A stretch of 8,996 nt of DNA from DATFAS01 sp035254305 (lineage in GTDB: Bacteria; Bacillota; Bacilli; Aneurinibacillales; RAOX-1). Every line of letters begins with the position of its first letter. Within the stretch, counting starts at the first letter, position 1. The stretch lies in contig DATFAS010000265.1 of NCBI GenBank assembly GCA_035254305.1, positions 1 to 8,996 on the forward strand, in the 5' to 3' direction. Below are positions 1 through 6,228 of this stretch, piece by piece. A model generated the notes under the pieces. That model was not told the DNA's origin, did no database searches, and saw only the letters and a list, made by a program, of their open reading frames with translations. The translations under genes were made by a program, and so were the position numbers.

Positions 1-2
1 AT

Positions 3-536
3 GTTATCTTCGAATCATCTAGCTCTCAGCAATACCGGGCTCAGTTGGCAAATTGGAGTGAATCGCATATTCAACACCCAAGCTATCTCTCCCGAATCAC
101 CTCTACAAATAACGGCCAAATCAATTATTGTCTATGTTTTATTTTACTTAGAATTTTCTCACCAGAATACATGAAACATTTTCTAGAAAGTGTTAAGGAA
201 GAATACACCCCAAACCTAGACTTCTTCGACCCCCAGATCAGGATTAGCCTCCTCTACATTCTATCGGATATCTATTTCCAGTTAAAAGAATACAAAAACT
301 CCGAAATTACATCTCTTGAAGCCCTACAAGATCCCTCACCCGACAGTACATACCTAATAGGATTGATCTACAATCAACTCGGAATCAGTCAATTGTTCAT
401 AGGCAAAACTGGTTCAGGAATCGTAAATATGACAAAAGGACTTGATCTCCTCCGAAAAGCCAGAAAAGAGGATCTAATCCGTCTCGTTATATGGGAATGG
501 ATCGAGCTTGGGCTAGAAGAATTAGTCTATAATTAA
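3..536 (+). CDS. TPR-like helical protein, C-terminal part (5' end outside window)
   Basis: The reading frame is open from the left edge with no stop, so this is the last 177 codons of a longer gene; the ATG at 45 is internal and has no convincing ribosome binding site. The visible protein is mostly alpha-helical. Residues about 80-109 (RISLLYILSDIYFQLKEY...) and 116-152 (YLIGLIYNQLGISQLF...) have the spacing of small and aromatic residues expected of tetratricopeptide helix pairs. In Bacillota such C-terminal TPR regions often follow an N-terminal HTH domain in peptide-responsive or XRE-type regulators, but the N-terminus is not visible, so the regulator role is inference. It ends in TAA at 534-536 with no obvious terminator. 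Codons such as TAC, CCC and CTA look frequent compared with the genes to the right, which may hint at a different origin. Confidence 0.65.
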   Translation, partial: VIFESSSSQQYRAQLANWSESHIQHPSYLSRITSTNNGQINYCLCFILLRIFSPEYMKHFLESVKEEYTPNLDFFDPQIRISLLYILSDIYFQLKEYKNSEITSLEALQDPSPDSTYLIGLIYNQLGISQLFIGKTGSGIVNMTKGLDLLRKARKEDLIRLVIWEWIELGLEELVYN

Positions 537-574
537 GACAGCTCAAATCCATTGTGGATTTTGATCCTGGATGA

Positions 575-808
575 AATAGTAGGGCGGACATCTTTGGAAT
601 CGGTTCTATTATCCCTAAAGATGTCCTATGTAAGAAGCATCCCCAAACAGTCATTACAACCACTACCCAACGTATCGTAAAACACATCAGACTAGGAATT
701 AGCCTTCATGGAGAATGCGACAATAGTCGGCTCAATGAAACGAGAAGCTCGCCCATTTATTGGTGGGAGGTTCACGATAGGATTCTTTTTACACCCACTA
801 CCTTATAA
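575..808 (+). pseudogene. Start-less open frame, possible gene remnant
   Basis: Between the TPR-like gene and the SLH/NlpC gene one plus-strand frame stays open for 77 codons, from just after a TGA at 572-574 to a TAA at 806-808. It has no ATG, GTG or TTG start in its left part. The translation begins around SRADIFGIGSIIPKDVL and looks protein-like, but I cannot assign it to a family. The DIFGIG stretch vaguely recalls the C-terminal region of Ger(x)C germination proteins; the rest does not fit, so I do not make that call. The same frame reads on upstream of the TGA (LRQLKSIVDFDPG), compatible with a decayed gene broken by a stop. The last 37 bases overlap the 3' end of the opposite gene. It may be chance. 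Confidence 0.2.
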
Positions 809-1893
809 TGATTGAAATACCAGCTTAAATCAGAAATCATCACCTGCGCCTTGTTCGTTGCCGCATGAGCCATTTGGTTATCGCCCATATAAATTCCTAC
901 ATGAGAAATTCCTCCACCTCCCGTATCAAAGAAAATAAGGTCACCCTTCTGCATATTATTGACTGACACCAAGGTACCTACGGTAAATTGATTCTGTGAT
1001 TCTCTTGGTAAATCAACACCTAGTTGTTTGTAAACATAAGATGTCAATCCACTACAGTCCATGCCCTCTAGAGAATTACCACCATACTTGTATGGAACAC
1101 CTACTACAGACTGAACAACCTTTGTAAGCCGCTGTTGCTTCAGATCAGAGCTACGAGAAGCAAGAACAGACGGGGTTATGGCTGGCAACGAAGCCTCTGT
1201 TAGGGTTGGAGCCTGAATAGAGCCTTGTGTTTGTTCGGGTACTATTTTTGGAGGGGGGGCCAGTTGTTTTGGTGGATCATAGGATTCTGGTTCTCCATAA
1301 AAAATTTTATGAATCAAAACAGCTGCCTCCGCACGTGTAATCGCTTGCTGAGGGCGGAATTGATCACTAAAGATACCAAAGAGTCCTTTTTCCGTCCCTT
1401 TTTTCACACTATCCATAGCCCAAGAATCAATCTCTCCTTGATCCTTAAAAGGCAAATCCATATCATTGTATGGATAGTCGAATGTTCGGGCAAACAAGGC
1501 CGCCGCTTCCTCACGTGTAATCCACCGATCCGGCTCAAAACGCGTATTACTCACACCTTTTATCATCCCTAGGCTGTACATCTTTTTTACAGATTGAAAA
1601 TACCACTGACCTGGGGCTACATCTGTAAAATTCATTTCTCTTTCCAGATAGCTATCATTCTGTGTCTTAGCAACCATTGCAGCAAATTGTGCCCGAGTAA
1701 GTGGATCATTCGGTGCAAACGCTGTAGCACTTACACCATTCACAATCCCCTCCTCATAGAGCTTCTCAATACTTGGTGCGGCCCACGGTATCTGTGCTGT
1801 ATCTTGAAAGTGATACTCCGCAGCACCTGCTGTATTCGTATATAAGGAAAGCAATAAAGCTCCCATTAAGCACATTTTCCTTGTTCGATTCAT
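772..1893 (-). CDS. Secreted SLH-domain NlpC/P60 peptidoglycan endopeptidase
   Basis: This 373-residue exported wall protein starts with a signal peptide (basic MNRTRK, hydrophobic core, likely cleavage after TAGA at residue 24). Three SLH domains follow at about 29-77, 89-138 and 149-198, each with the F-D...W...V/I...G pattern and a TR(A/E) motif; SLH domains bind secondary cell-wall polymer. After a Pro-rich linker (about 199-250), residues 252-373 form an NlpC/P60 domain, normally a gamma-D-Glu-diamino-acid endopeptidase. The catalytic Cys280 (GMDCSG), His331 (SHVGIY) and third polar residue His343 (MAHA) are all present, so it should be active. The ATG at 1891-1893 is preceded by AGAAGGAG at good distance. 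It is divergent from the hydrolase gene and appears to be transcribed alone. A role in wall turnover or daughter-cell separation is inferred from the family. Confidence 0.93.
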   Translation of the reverse strand: MNRTRKMCLMGALLLSLYTNTAGAAEYHFQDTAQIPWAAPSIEKLYEEGIVNGVSATAFAPNDPLTRAQFAAMVAKTQNDSYLEREMNFTDVAPGQWYFQSVKKMYSLGMIKGVSNTRFEPDRWITREEAAALFARTFDYPYNDMDLPFKDQGEIDSWAMDSVKKGTEKGLFGIFSDQFRPQQAITRAEAAVLIHKIFYGEPESYDPPKQLAPPPKIVPEQTQGSIQAPTLTEASLPAITPSVLASRSSDLKQQRLTKVVQSVVGVPYKYGGNSLEGMDCSGLTSYVYKQLGVDLPRESQNQFTVGTLVSVNNMQKGDLIFFDTGGGGISHVGIYMGDNQMAHAATNKAQVMISDLSWYFNHYKVVGVKRILS

Positions 1894-1929
1894 TGATGCA
1901 CTCCTTCTATCCTTCTACTTGTATGTTTA

Positions 1930-1958
1930 AGTTTAATAGATTCCCATTCTGACAACAA
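1930..1958 (-). promoter_or_regulatory. Candidate vegetative promoter of the SLH/NlpC gene
   Basis: On the minus strand TTGTTG (1953-1958) and TAAACT (1930-1935) are separated by exactly 17 bases and lie about 36 bases upstream of the start codon. The -35 is moderate and the -10 weak, so this is a plausible sigma-A type promoter, not a strong one. Confidence 0.35.
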
Positions 1959-2055
1959 TCGACCCTTTTTCCCAATTCTCGCCATTTTTTGAGTAAATAA
2001 TAGAAGGAGAAGGTAAAATAAAGCTTAACCATGTGAATCAAGGGGAGATTTGTTC

Positions 2056-2838
2056 ATGACAACTATGCTTTATCAAGGATATGAGATTTTCTATACAAGT
2101 GAGGGGCAAGGAGCACCAATTCTGTTCTTGCATGGTCTTGGAGGCTCCTCTATTAATTGGCTATACCAACGAAATTTTTTCAAACAAAATTATCAGGTGA
2201 TTTCCATTGATTTACCTGGACACGGCAAATCAGAAGGGCGGGAGGAACTTACCTATTTTGACTACCACAAAATCCTTAAACAGCTTATCGTGGATGAGCT
2301 CTTTGTCAAAGATTTTCTCATTTGCGGGATCTCCATGGGTGGTAGAGTGGCTATAGACTTTACCTATCACCATCAACACTTAGTGAAAGGATTGGTTGCA
2401 GCTGATACCTTCGTGGGGCTAGATCAGCCGATGAGGGAACACCGAAAAGCAATCTACGATCTTTTGAAGCAACCGAACGGGGAGCAAATGTGGATTAAAC
2501 GAGTAATTGAAGAGATGGGGCTTGACCCAAATGGATCCATTGCCAGAGGATTAGAACGAGGGACACTTAGCCAAAATCTTGATTTTATCTACCAGCTATT
2601 TGTCGAGCTCTTGGAGTATGATCAAAGAGATATGCTTCCTGCTATTACCGTTCCAACACTAATTTTACATGGTGAAAGGGATCGATTTATTGATCGTGCT
2701 ACATCTGAGGAAATTCATGAGGGACTTGCTAATTCCGAGCTTGTAATCATTCCGAATTGTGGCCATCTCCCCAATGTAGAACAACCTAAAATTTTTAATG
2801 AGATTGTTATGGAATTTGCAAAAAAAATTGGATTGTAG
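2056..2838 (+). CDS. Alpha/beta-fold hydrolase
   Basis: A 260-residue cytoplasmic protein of usual length for single-domain alpha/beta hydrolases. An oxyanion-hole HGLGG lies at residues 26-30, and the nucleophile elbow GISMGG puts the catalytic serine at residue 93. The acid is Asp209 in the HGERD segment, and the catalytic histidine is His237 in NCGHLPN. The DLPGHGKSEG segment (about 52-61) is typical of the MhpC/esterase-like subgroup. The substrate cannot be told from sequence; esterase, lactonase or C-C hydrolase are possible. I chose the ATG at 2056 because AGGGGAG (2041-2047) lies 8 bases before it; the in-frame TTG at 2050 would be only 2 bases from that site. There is no signal peptide. 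The gene is followed by a hairpin terminator at 2907 and is divergent from the SLH/NlpC gene. No convincing promoter is seen upstream. Confidence 0.92.
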   Translation: MTTMLYQGYEIFYTSEGQGAPILFLHGLGGSSINWLYQRNFFKQNYQVISIDLPGHGKSEGREELTYFDYHKILKQLIVDELFVKDFLICGISMGGRVAIDFTYHHQHLVKGLVAADTFVGLDQPMREHRKAIYDLLKQPNGEQMWIKRVIEEMGLDPNGSIARGLERGTLSQNLDFIYQLFVELLEYDQRDMLPAITVPTLILHGERDRFIDRATSEEIHEGLANSELVIIPNCGHLPNVEQPKIFNEIVMEFAKKIGL

Positions 2839-2864
2839 CGGGTAATGGTTGAAAGGAGGACGGA

Positions 2865-2972
2865 ATGTTGTACTACCTTTTACCGAAAAAGCATCTAAAA
2901 ATGTCTAAAGCCGAAGGAATCTGTTCCCTCGGCTTTTCTTCTATTTTATACTTCTTTGTTTCCCAACCCTAA
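2865..2972 (+). CDS. Possible 35-codon sORF with ideal Shine-Dalgarno site
   Basis: Immediately after the hydrolase gene, AAAGGAGG (2852-2859) is followed after 5 bases by an ATG opening a 35-codon frame that starts MLYYLLPKKHLKMSKAEG and ends SSILYFFVSQP. The ribosome site is better than that of most genes here. However, codons 15-24 run through the hairpin terminator at 2907-2936, so a full message would exist only on readthrough. No family is recognised. It may be a decayed gene end, a tiny peptide, or chance. Confidence 0.2.
   Translation: MLYYLLPKKHLKMSKAEGICSLGFSSILYFFVSQP
2907..2945 (+). terminator. Rho-independent terminator after the hydrolase gene, probably bidirectional
   Basis: The arms AAAGCCGAAGG (2907-2917) and CCCTCGGCTTT (2926-2936) pair with one mismatch around a short loop and are followed by a T-rich run (CTTCTATTTT). 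Read on the minus strand the same hairpin follows the stop of the 59-codon sORF, so it can end both convergent transcripts. Confidence 0.75.
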
Positions 2973-3120
2973 AGAATGCAGCAAGAAAAACAAGGATAGA
3001 TAAACAACTGACTAAAGACATAGTACTAATGATTGATTTCACACCAAACTCTTCCACATGGTAACCATAGAATATCACTGTAAAAATAATGAGAGAAAGA
3101 TTAAGATATCTCTTTTTCAT
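2941..3120 (-). CDS. Small two-helix membrane protein, 59 residues, unknown function
   Basis: This minus-strand frame of 59 codons begins at ATG (3118-3120) behind AAGGGG (3127-3132), which lies 6 bases away. The translation starts MKKRYLNLSLIIFTVIFYGY and contains two hydrophobic segments, about residues 6-20 and 32-51, joined by a short linker with HVEEFGVK. It ends in a basic tail (RVGKQRSIK). This positive-inside pattern at both ends suggests a two-pass membrane protein with both termini in the cytoplasm. No family is recognised. It ends at the shared hairpin at 2907-2936, which would terminate its transcript. A -10-like TATACT lies upstream but has no matching -35. Support comes from the ribosome site, the hydrophobic pattern and the terminator; chance cannot be excluded. 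Confidence 0.5.
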   Translation of the reverse strand: MKKRYLNLSLIIFTVIFYGYHVEEFGVKSIISTMSLVSCLSILVFLAAFFRVGKQRSIK

Positions 3121-3430
3121 CGCCGGCCCCTTAATATATCATGAAGTATAATTCTATTATCAGTAGGTTACGAGTAAAAATCCAGTAGTTTTTTGTAGTT
3201 CTTTTGCAGGATTTTGTCGATGAGCAACCTAATGTTTTAGCGCTTAAGACAGGGGTACATTCGACTATTTAATAGCCAACACTCTATTTTAGGTCAATTT
3301 TCTAATCTTCCAGCGGAAAAATAGCAAACTCCAGCGATGTCCAGTGAAAATATCCCAAATTCCAGCGATATTTCAGCGAAAGCTATAGTCTCTCTAAAAA
3401 CAAGTAGTAAGGCATGCCCCTTACCACCAT
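3121..3430. other. Intergenic stretch without recognisable gene
   Basis: I see no credible coding frame in these roughly 310 bases. They hold the ribosome site of the 59-codon sORF, a short imperfect duplication of TAGTTTTTTG/TAGTTCTTTTG near 3187-3208, the TCCAGCG tandem repeat (3309-3381), and a 6-bp stem GTAAGG/CCTTAC (3407-3424) of unclear meaning. Confidence 0.5.
3309..3381. repeat. Degenerate 31-bp tandem repeat built on TCCAGCG
   Basis: TCCAGCGA-like heptamers start at 3309, 3330, 3340, 3361 and 3372, with spacings 21, 10, 21 and 11. This reads as two full 31-bp units (3309-3339, 3340-3370) and the beginning of a third. The pattern is TCCAG(C/T)GRAAA...CAAAY-TCCAGCGAT(G/A). The copies abut and are diverged, so this is a tandem repeat and not a CRISPR. 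It lies between a sORF and a remnant gene, in noncoding DNA, and is a candidate for a dispersed genomic repeat. Confidence 0.6.
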
Positions 3431-3466
3431 AAAAAAAGCCATAATCTATGATTGGATTCGCTTTTC
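3431..3466 (-). terminator. Terminator downstream of comFC and the coiled-coil remnant
   Basis: Read on the minus strand, AAAAGC GAAT CCA ATC ATA GAT TA TGG is followed by C and seven T residues. CCA/TGG and ATC/GAT pair, with a small bulge, and the flanking A and T runs can extend the stem. The position fits the end of the comFA-comFC transcript or of a short independent transcript starting near 3566. Confidence 0.55.
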
Positions 3467-3574
3467 TACCCTATTTATTTTCATGTCCTGGGTTGCTTGT
3501 CTTTCGGCAATGAACTCTATATCAAGGTGAACACGACTCATTTGATCTCGTAAATCCCTTCGTATTCCAGTGAA
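3446..3574 (-). pseudogene. Remnant or sORF of a coiled-coil-like protein C-terminus
   Basis: Directly after comFC one minus frame stays open for 42 codons before a TAG at 3446-3448. It reads FTGIRRDLRDQMSRVHLDIE and then about 22 more residues, ending in KINRVEKRIQS. Regular charged/hydrophobic heptad-like spacing and the EFIAERQ segment resemble the C-terminal ends of small coiled-coil proteins common in Bacillota; this family link is from memory and not checked. The only usual start is ATG at 3539-3541, giving 31 residues, with GAAGGG about 15 bases upstream, which is too far. A frame with a C-terminal look, no proper start and its own terminator (3431-3466) suggests the tail of a deleted gene. 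A functional micro-ORF is the alternative. Confidence 0.4.
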
Positions 3575-3582
3575 TTATACCA
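3574..3582 (-). promoter_or_regulatory. Extended -10 element just after comFC
   Basis: On the minus strand TGGTATAAT is a perfect extended -10 (TGnTATAAT), but no -35 is seen 17 bases upstream. It would start a transcript near 3566 that ends at the 3431-3466 terminator, about 135 nucleotides, covering the coiled-coil fragment. Confidence 0.3.
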
Positions 3583-3587
3583 CAGAA

Positions 3588-4271
3588 TCATCTCCCCACC
3601 GTGAGAGAGTAAACTTGGATTCCTTCATTCACCAGAATCTTTGCACATTCATTAACCGTGCTTCCGGTCGTGTAAATATCATCAATAAGGAGTACTCGTT
3701 TTAACGGAGCTTGATATGGATGAAGTTCGAAGCTATTGGTTAGCGCATTTATGCGATCCTGTCGCTGCTTTTTACTCTGTTTATCTGCATAACGGGTGCG
3801 AATGAGTAACCTTTTTACTGGAATTTTGATTCGGAGGCTTAGGTAGAAAGCCATCTGCTGGGCTTGATTAAACCCACGTTCCTTGAGGCGTTGTTCATGA
3901 ATGGGGACATAAGTGAGGCAATCGAAGGAGATATGGTTGTAATACTTACGATAGGCTTGTTCAAGTAAACGGGCAAAGGAAAGAACAAGCTTCTCTTGAC
4001 CTCGATATTTGTAAAGGCTAATCATACTTTTCATCTTTTCATTATAACGTACCGCACTTCGATTACAGACAAAATAGGTATCCTTTCTTCTGTGGCAATC
4101 CACACAGATGGACATGGTTTCTAATGGCCTTCCACATCGTTCGCAGATATTTCCCTTAATCTCCTCAATCTCCTTCATACACTGTTTGCACATTCCATTT
4201 TTGTATTCTCTTCTATCACAGAACCCACATTTTAACGGCAACGGAAACAAAAGATTCAAAACGTTCAACAA
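3588..4271 (-). CDS. comFC: Competence protein ComFC (ComF phosphoribosyltransferase-like)
   Basis: ComFC proteins are cytoplasmic partners of ComFA in uptake of transforming DNA. With the start used here the protein has 227 residues, a normal length. The N-terminus carries zinc-finger cysteines in pairs at 15/18, 28/31, 43/46 and 56/59. The C-terminal half is a type I phosphoribosyltransferase fold with VPIHEQRLKERGFNQ (about 122-136) and the PRPP-binding motif LLIDDIYTTGST (194-205). I place the start at the TTG at 4271 because GGGGG (4280-4284) lies 8 bases before it and the start then slightly overlaps the comFA stop. The ATG at 4298 would add 9 residues and overlap comFA by 34 bases, but no ribosome site precedes it. 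The adjacent TTG at 4268, forming TTGA with the comFA stop, is also possible. It is co-transcribed with comFA; no comFB lies between them. Confidence 0.93.
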   Translation of the reverse strand: MLNVLNLLFPLPLKCGFCDRREYKNGMCKQCMKEIEEIKGNICERCGRPLETMSICVDCHRRKDTYFVCNRSAVRYNEKMKSMISLYKYRGQEKLVLSFARLLEQAYRKYYNHISFDCLTYVPIHEQRLKERGFNQAQQMAFYLSLRIKIPVKRLLIRTRYADKQSKKQRQDRINALTNSFELHPYQAPLKRVLLIDDIYTTGSTVNECAKILVNEGIQVYSLTVGR

Positions 4272-5659
4272 TCTAATAGCCCCCTTTTTTTCGCCCATTT
4301 ATTCATTTGCTTGATATGTTTAATCGCCTTTTTCATCTCTCTTGTCTTTTCCTCAGCGATAAATACTACCGTTCCAACAGGGTCTAGCAATGAACGACCG
4401 GCTCGCCCACTCATTTGTACTAATGAAGCCTCATCAAAAATAGAAGAATCAGCCTGTATTACGATCACATCTGTTTTAGGAACCGTTACCCCCCGTTCAA
4501 GAATAGTAGTCGTCACTAGGATTCTGATTTCTCCCTCACGAAATCGGCGAACCTTCTCCTCTCTAGCTGGATCACGCGAATGGGTCCCTTCGATCTCATC
4601 ATAATGATTGAGTTGATTCACCAATTCCTCTACCAATCCAATATAAGGAACAAAGAAGAATCCCTGTCTTTGATTTTCAAATATATAGTTGATGATTTGA
4701 TGGATTACATCTAGATGGGTTATCTTTTTAAGTCTCTTAGCAAGATTTCTCTCGAGAACGATTTGTGGAACGGCTAATGGCTTACGGTGATAACGTGCTG
4801 GAATTCGCACCTGCGGGAGCTTTCGAAGATAATCTGGAGGGGTGGCACTAAGATACAGTAAATTGCCACTAGGCTTTCGTGCCCGTTCTACAGCAAAATA
4901 CAGCATAGGATTGTTATGGTAAGGATAAGCATCGACTTCATCAATTACCACAAGATCAAATTTTTGATAAAAGCGGAGAACCTGATGGGTAGTGGAAATC
5001 GTGATTTGTGCCTCCTCCCATTTCTGTGCACTTTTCCCATGAAGGGCGATCACTCTTACCGTAGGAAAAGCTTGTTGAATGCGCGGGAATAATTCTAAAA
5101 CAACATCCTTCCGAGGTGTTGCAATCAACACCTTCTGCCCTAACTGAAGAGCCTGATCGATAGGCTTGAACGTAACTTCCGTTTTCCCTGCCCCGCAGAC
5201 TGCCCAAATTAGGCACTTCTGATTCGTTTTTCGCACCAAGTCACTCGCAGTATCGGAAGCCTCTAGTTGCGATGGGGTTAGGTTACCTTTCCACGCTAGA
5301 AGGGAATGGGTGAGGGAGGTCCTCTCCTCTTCCTCATCTTCAATATAATAAAGCGGTGTGCACGTTTTGCTTCTCCCCATCTGCAAACAGGATGTGCAAT
5401 AAGCACATTCCTTGCGACAAGAACCGCAGTCAACAAAATGCAAATCCATTCCTCCACAACGATTACATGTCCGCCTCGTTAAATCAACACCCGGTTGTGT
5501 CTTTACCTTCCCTCTTGAGCTAAGCTTCTTCATCTCTTCTCTCCAAGCCTCAGGTGCAATTCTTTCTAGCTCTTCCTCCAATAAAACTCTCCCTGTAGGA
5601 AGCAATAGATCCCCTCCTTTTTTCACCACATGGCTAGATAACGCTTCTAATGATTTCAC
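4265..5659 (-). CDS. comFA: Competence protein ComFA, DEAD-box-like DNA-translocation ATPase
   Basis: ComFA is a membrane-associated cytoplasmic ATPase thought to drive single-stranded DNA through the ComEC channel. The 464 residues match the known size of about 460. An N-terminal zinc-binding region has cysteines at 65, 68, 78, 81, 85, 88, 91 and 100, ending in the family's MGR...C pattern. Helicase motifs follow in order: Walker A AVCGAGKTE (153-161), TPR (181-183), Walker B DEVD (240-243), SATP (271-274), TTTILERG (383-390) and the arginine-finger motif QMSGRAGR (415-422). All key residues are intact. The start is GTG at 5657-5659, with AAGG about 7 bases upstream; the frame has a TGA shortly before and no other normal start. 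It overlaps the comFC start. It has no strong promoter of its own, and a terminator separates it from the upstream gene. Confidence 0.95.
   Translation of the reverse strand: MKSLEALSSHVVKKGGDLLLPTGRVLLEEELERIAPEAWREEMKKLSSRGKVKTQPGVDLTRRTCNRCGGMDLHFVDCGSCRKECAYCTSCLQMGRSKTCTPLYYIEDEEEERTSLTHSLLAWKGNLTPSQLEASDTASDLVRKTNQKCLIWAVCGAGKTEVTFKPIDQALQLGQKVLIATPRKDVVLELFPRIQQAFPTVRVIALHGKSAQKWEEAQITISTTHQVLRFYQKFDLVVIDEVDAYPYHNNPMLYFAVERARKPSGNLLYLSATPPDYLRKLPQVRIPARYHRKPLAVPQIVLERNLAKRLKKITHLDVIHQIINYIFENQRQGFFFVPYIGLVEELVNQLNHYDEIEGTHSRDPAREEKVRRFREGEIRILVTTTILERGVTVPKTDVIVIQADSSIFDEASLVQMSGRAGRSLLDPVGTVVFIAEEKTREMKKAIKHIKQMNKWAKKRGLLDC
4280..4291 (-). promoter_or_regulatory. Ribosome binding site deciding the comFC start
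   Basis: Within the last codons of comFA the minus strand reads AAAAAAAGGGGG, followed after 8 bases by TTG TTG A. This purine block is the only Shine-Dalgarno-like site near the comFC start. It sits downstream of the ATG at 4298, so it supports the TTG and translational coupling to the end of comFA. Confidence 0.6.
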
Positions 5660-5704
5660 TGTACTACCTTGGATGAGGATTTCTAAAATGAACTTTCAGC
5701 TTGA

Positions 5705-5732
5705 AAATAAAAAAACTGCCAACTAAGGCAGT
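5705..5732 (-). terminator. Terminator between the 99-residue gene and comFA
   Basis: On the minus strand ACTGCC (5727-5732) pairs perfectly with GGCAGT (5715-5720) around TTAGTT, followed by TTTTTTTATTTT. The stop codon of the upstream gene (5723-5725) lies in the loop. Partial readthrough could feed comFA. Confidence 0.8.
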
Positions 5733-6022
5733 AGAGGCGATGAATTTTCACTCGCTAGAGAGTATTCATTTTTAAATATTTTATTTATAAGCTCCTCGAT
5801 TTCGTCTGGCGTATCCATCAGTTCCTTTTCTCCAGACTCACCATAGCATTGACTTTTCCCTATGTTGGTGTCAAATATGATTTGTTTCCCATCAACTACC
5901 GGATAGCCACCCTCATTGGCAATATTCGTTTCTACCACAATTCCCTTACAATTATCTACAGCTACTCCTAAATGATCAACTACATGAAGGATTCCTGATT
6001 TATCATAATATGCATAGGCCAT
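5723..6022 (-). CDS. Conserved-looking hypothetical protein, 99 residues
   Basis: I cannot name a family. The protein starts MAYAYYDKSGILHVVDHLGV, contains a glycine-containing middle (EGGYPVVDGKQIIFDTN, about 37-53) that reads like short beta strands, and ends in an acidic helix-like segment (TPDEIEELINKIF) with a polar tail. It has no signal peptide or membrane segment, so it is probably cytoplasmic. Two cysteines (25 and 59) are present without a metal-site pattern. The ATG at 6020-6022 follows AAGGTGGG at about 6 bases. A near-consensus promoter (6056-6084) lies just upstream and a clear terminator overlaps the stop, so it is a monocistronic, probably well-expressed gene. Its position before comFA does not by itself imply a competence role. 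The coding call is firm; the function is unknown. Confidence 0.8.
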   Translation of the reverse strand: MAYAYYDKSGILHVVDHLGVAVDNCKGIVVETNIANEGGYPVVDGKQIIFDTNIGKSQCYGESGEKELMDTPDEIEELINKIFKNEYSLASENSSPLLP

Positions 6023-6055
6023 TCCAATCCCACCTTCTACTTATTCATGATTTAG

Positions 6056-6084
6056 ACTATAACGGTTTCGGTTAGTGAATTCAA
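6056..6084 (-). promoter_or_regulatory. Sigma-A type promoter of the 99-residue gene
   Basis: On the minus strand TTGAAT (6079-6084) and TATAGT (6056-6061) are spaced by 17 bases, each close to consensus, and lie about 34 bases before the start codon. It is the best promoter in the window. It would also serve comFA-comFC if RNA polymerase reads through the terminator at 5705-5732. Confidence 0.65.
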
Positions 6085-6228
6085 GTTGATTAGCACCAAG
6101 TCCTAAGGCGAACTTCCTCTATCTTGACATCAAGGTTTCACCTTCCATTTGATAAATTTAATTTTTTAAAATTGAACCCATAGGGTTGTTTATCAAAATA
6201 GTGGACTAGTGGCACCAGTGCGGAAATG

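Noticed and set aside
1..174. ATG at position 1 opening a 57-codon plus frame
   Set aside because: It overlaps the longer TPR-like frame that is open from the edge, and its translation has no domain-like pattern.
487..687. Minus-strand frame of 66 codons
   Set aside because: No good ribosome site or recognisable content; it overlaps the TPR-like gene end and is best explained as chance.
2031..2059. ATG-TGA start-stop and an 8-codon GTG frame overlapping the hydrolase start
   Set aside because: The purine-rich AGAAGGAGAAGG lies too far upstream for either start, and the hydrolase has its own site at 2041.
3309..3381. Possible CRISPR array
   Set aside because: The units abut with no unique spacers, are diverged and number fewer than three; no cas gene is near.
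5685..5706. ComK-box-like AAAATGAACTTTC and the dyad TTTCAGCTTGAAA before comFA
   Set aside because: Only one box with a mismatch and no second box at a standard distance; it lies within about 30 bases of the start codon, too close for ComK activation. The dyad is short and could be chance.
6121..6156. TTGACA on the plus strand at 6124 as a promoter
   Set aside because: No -10 at 16-18 bases, and no plus-strand gene downstream before 8185.
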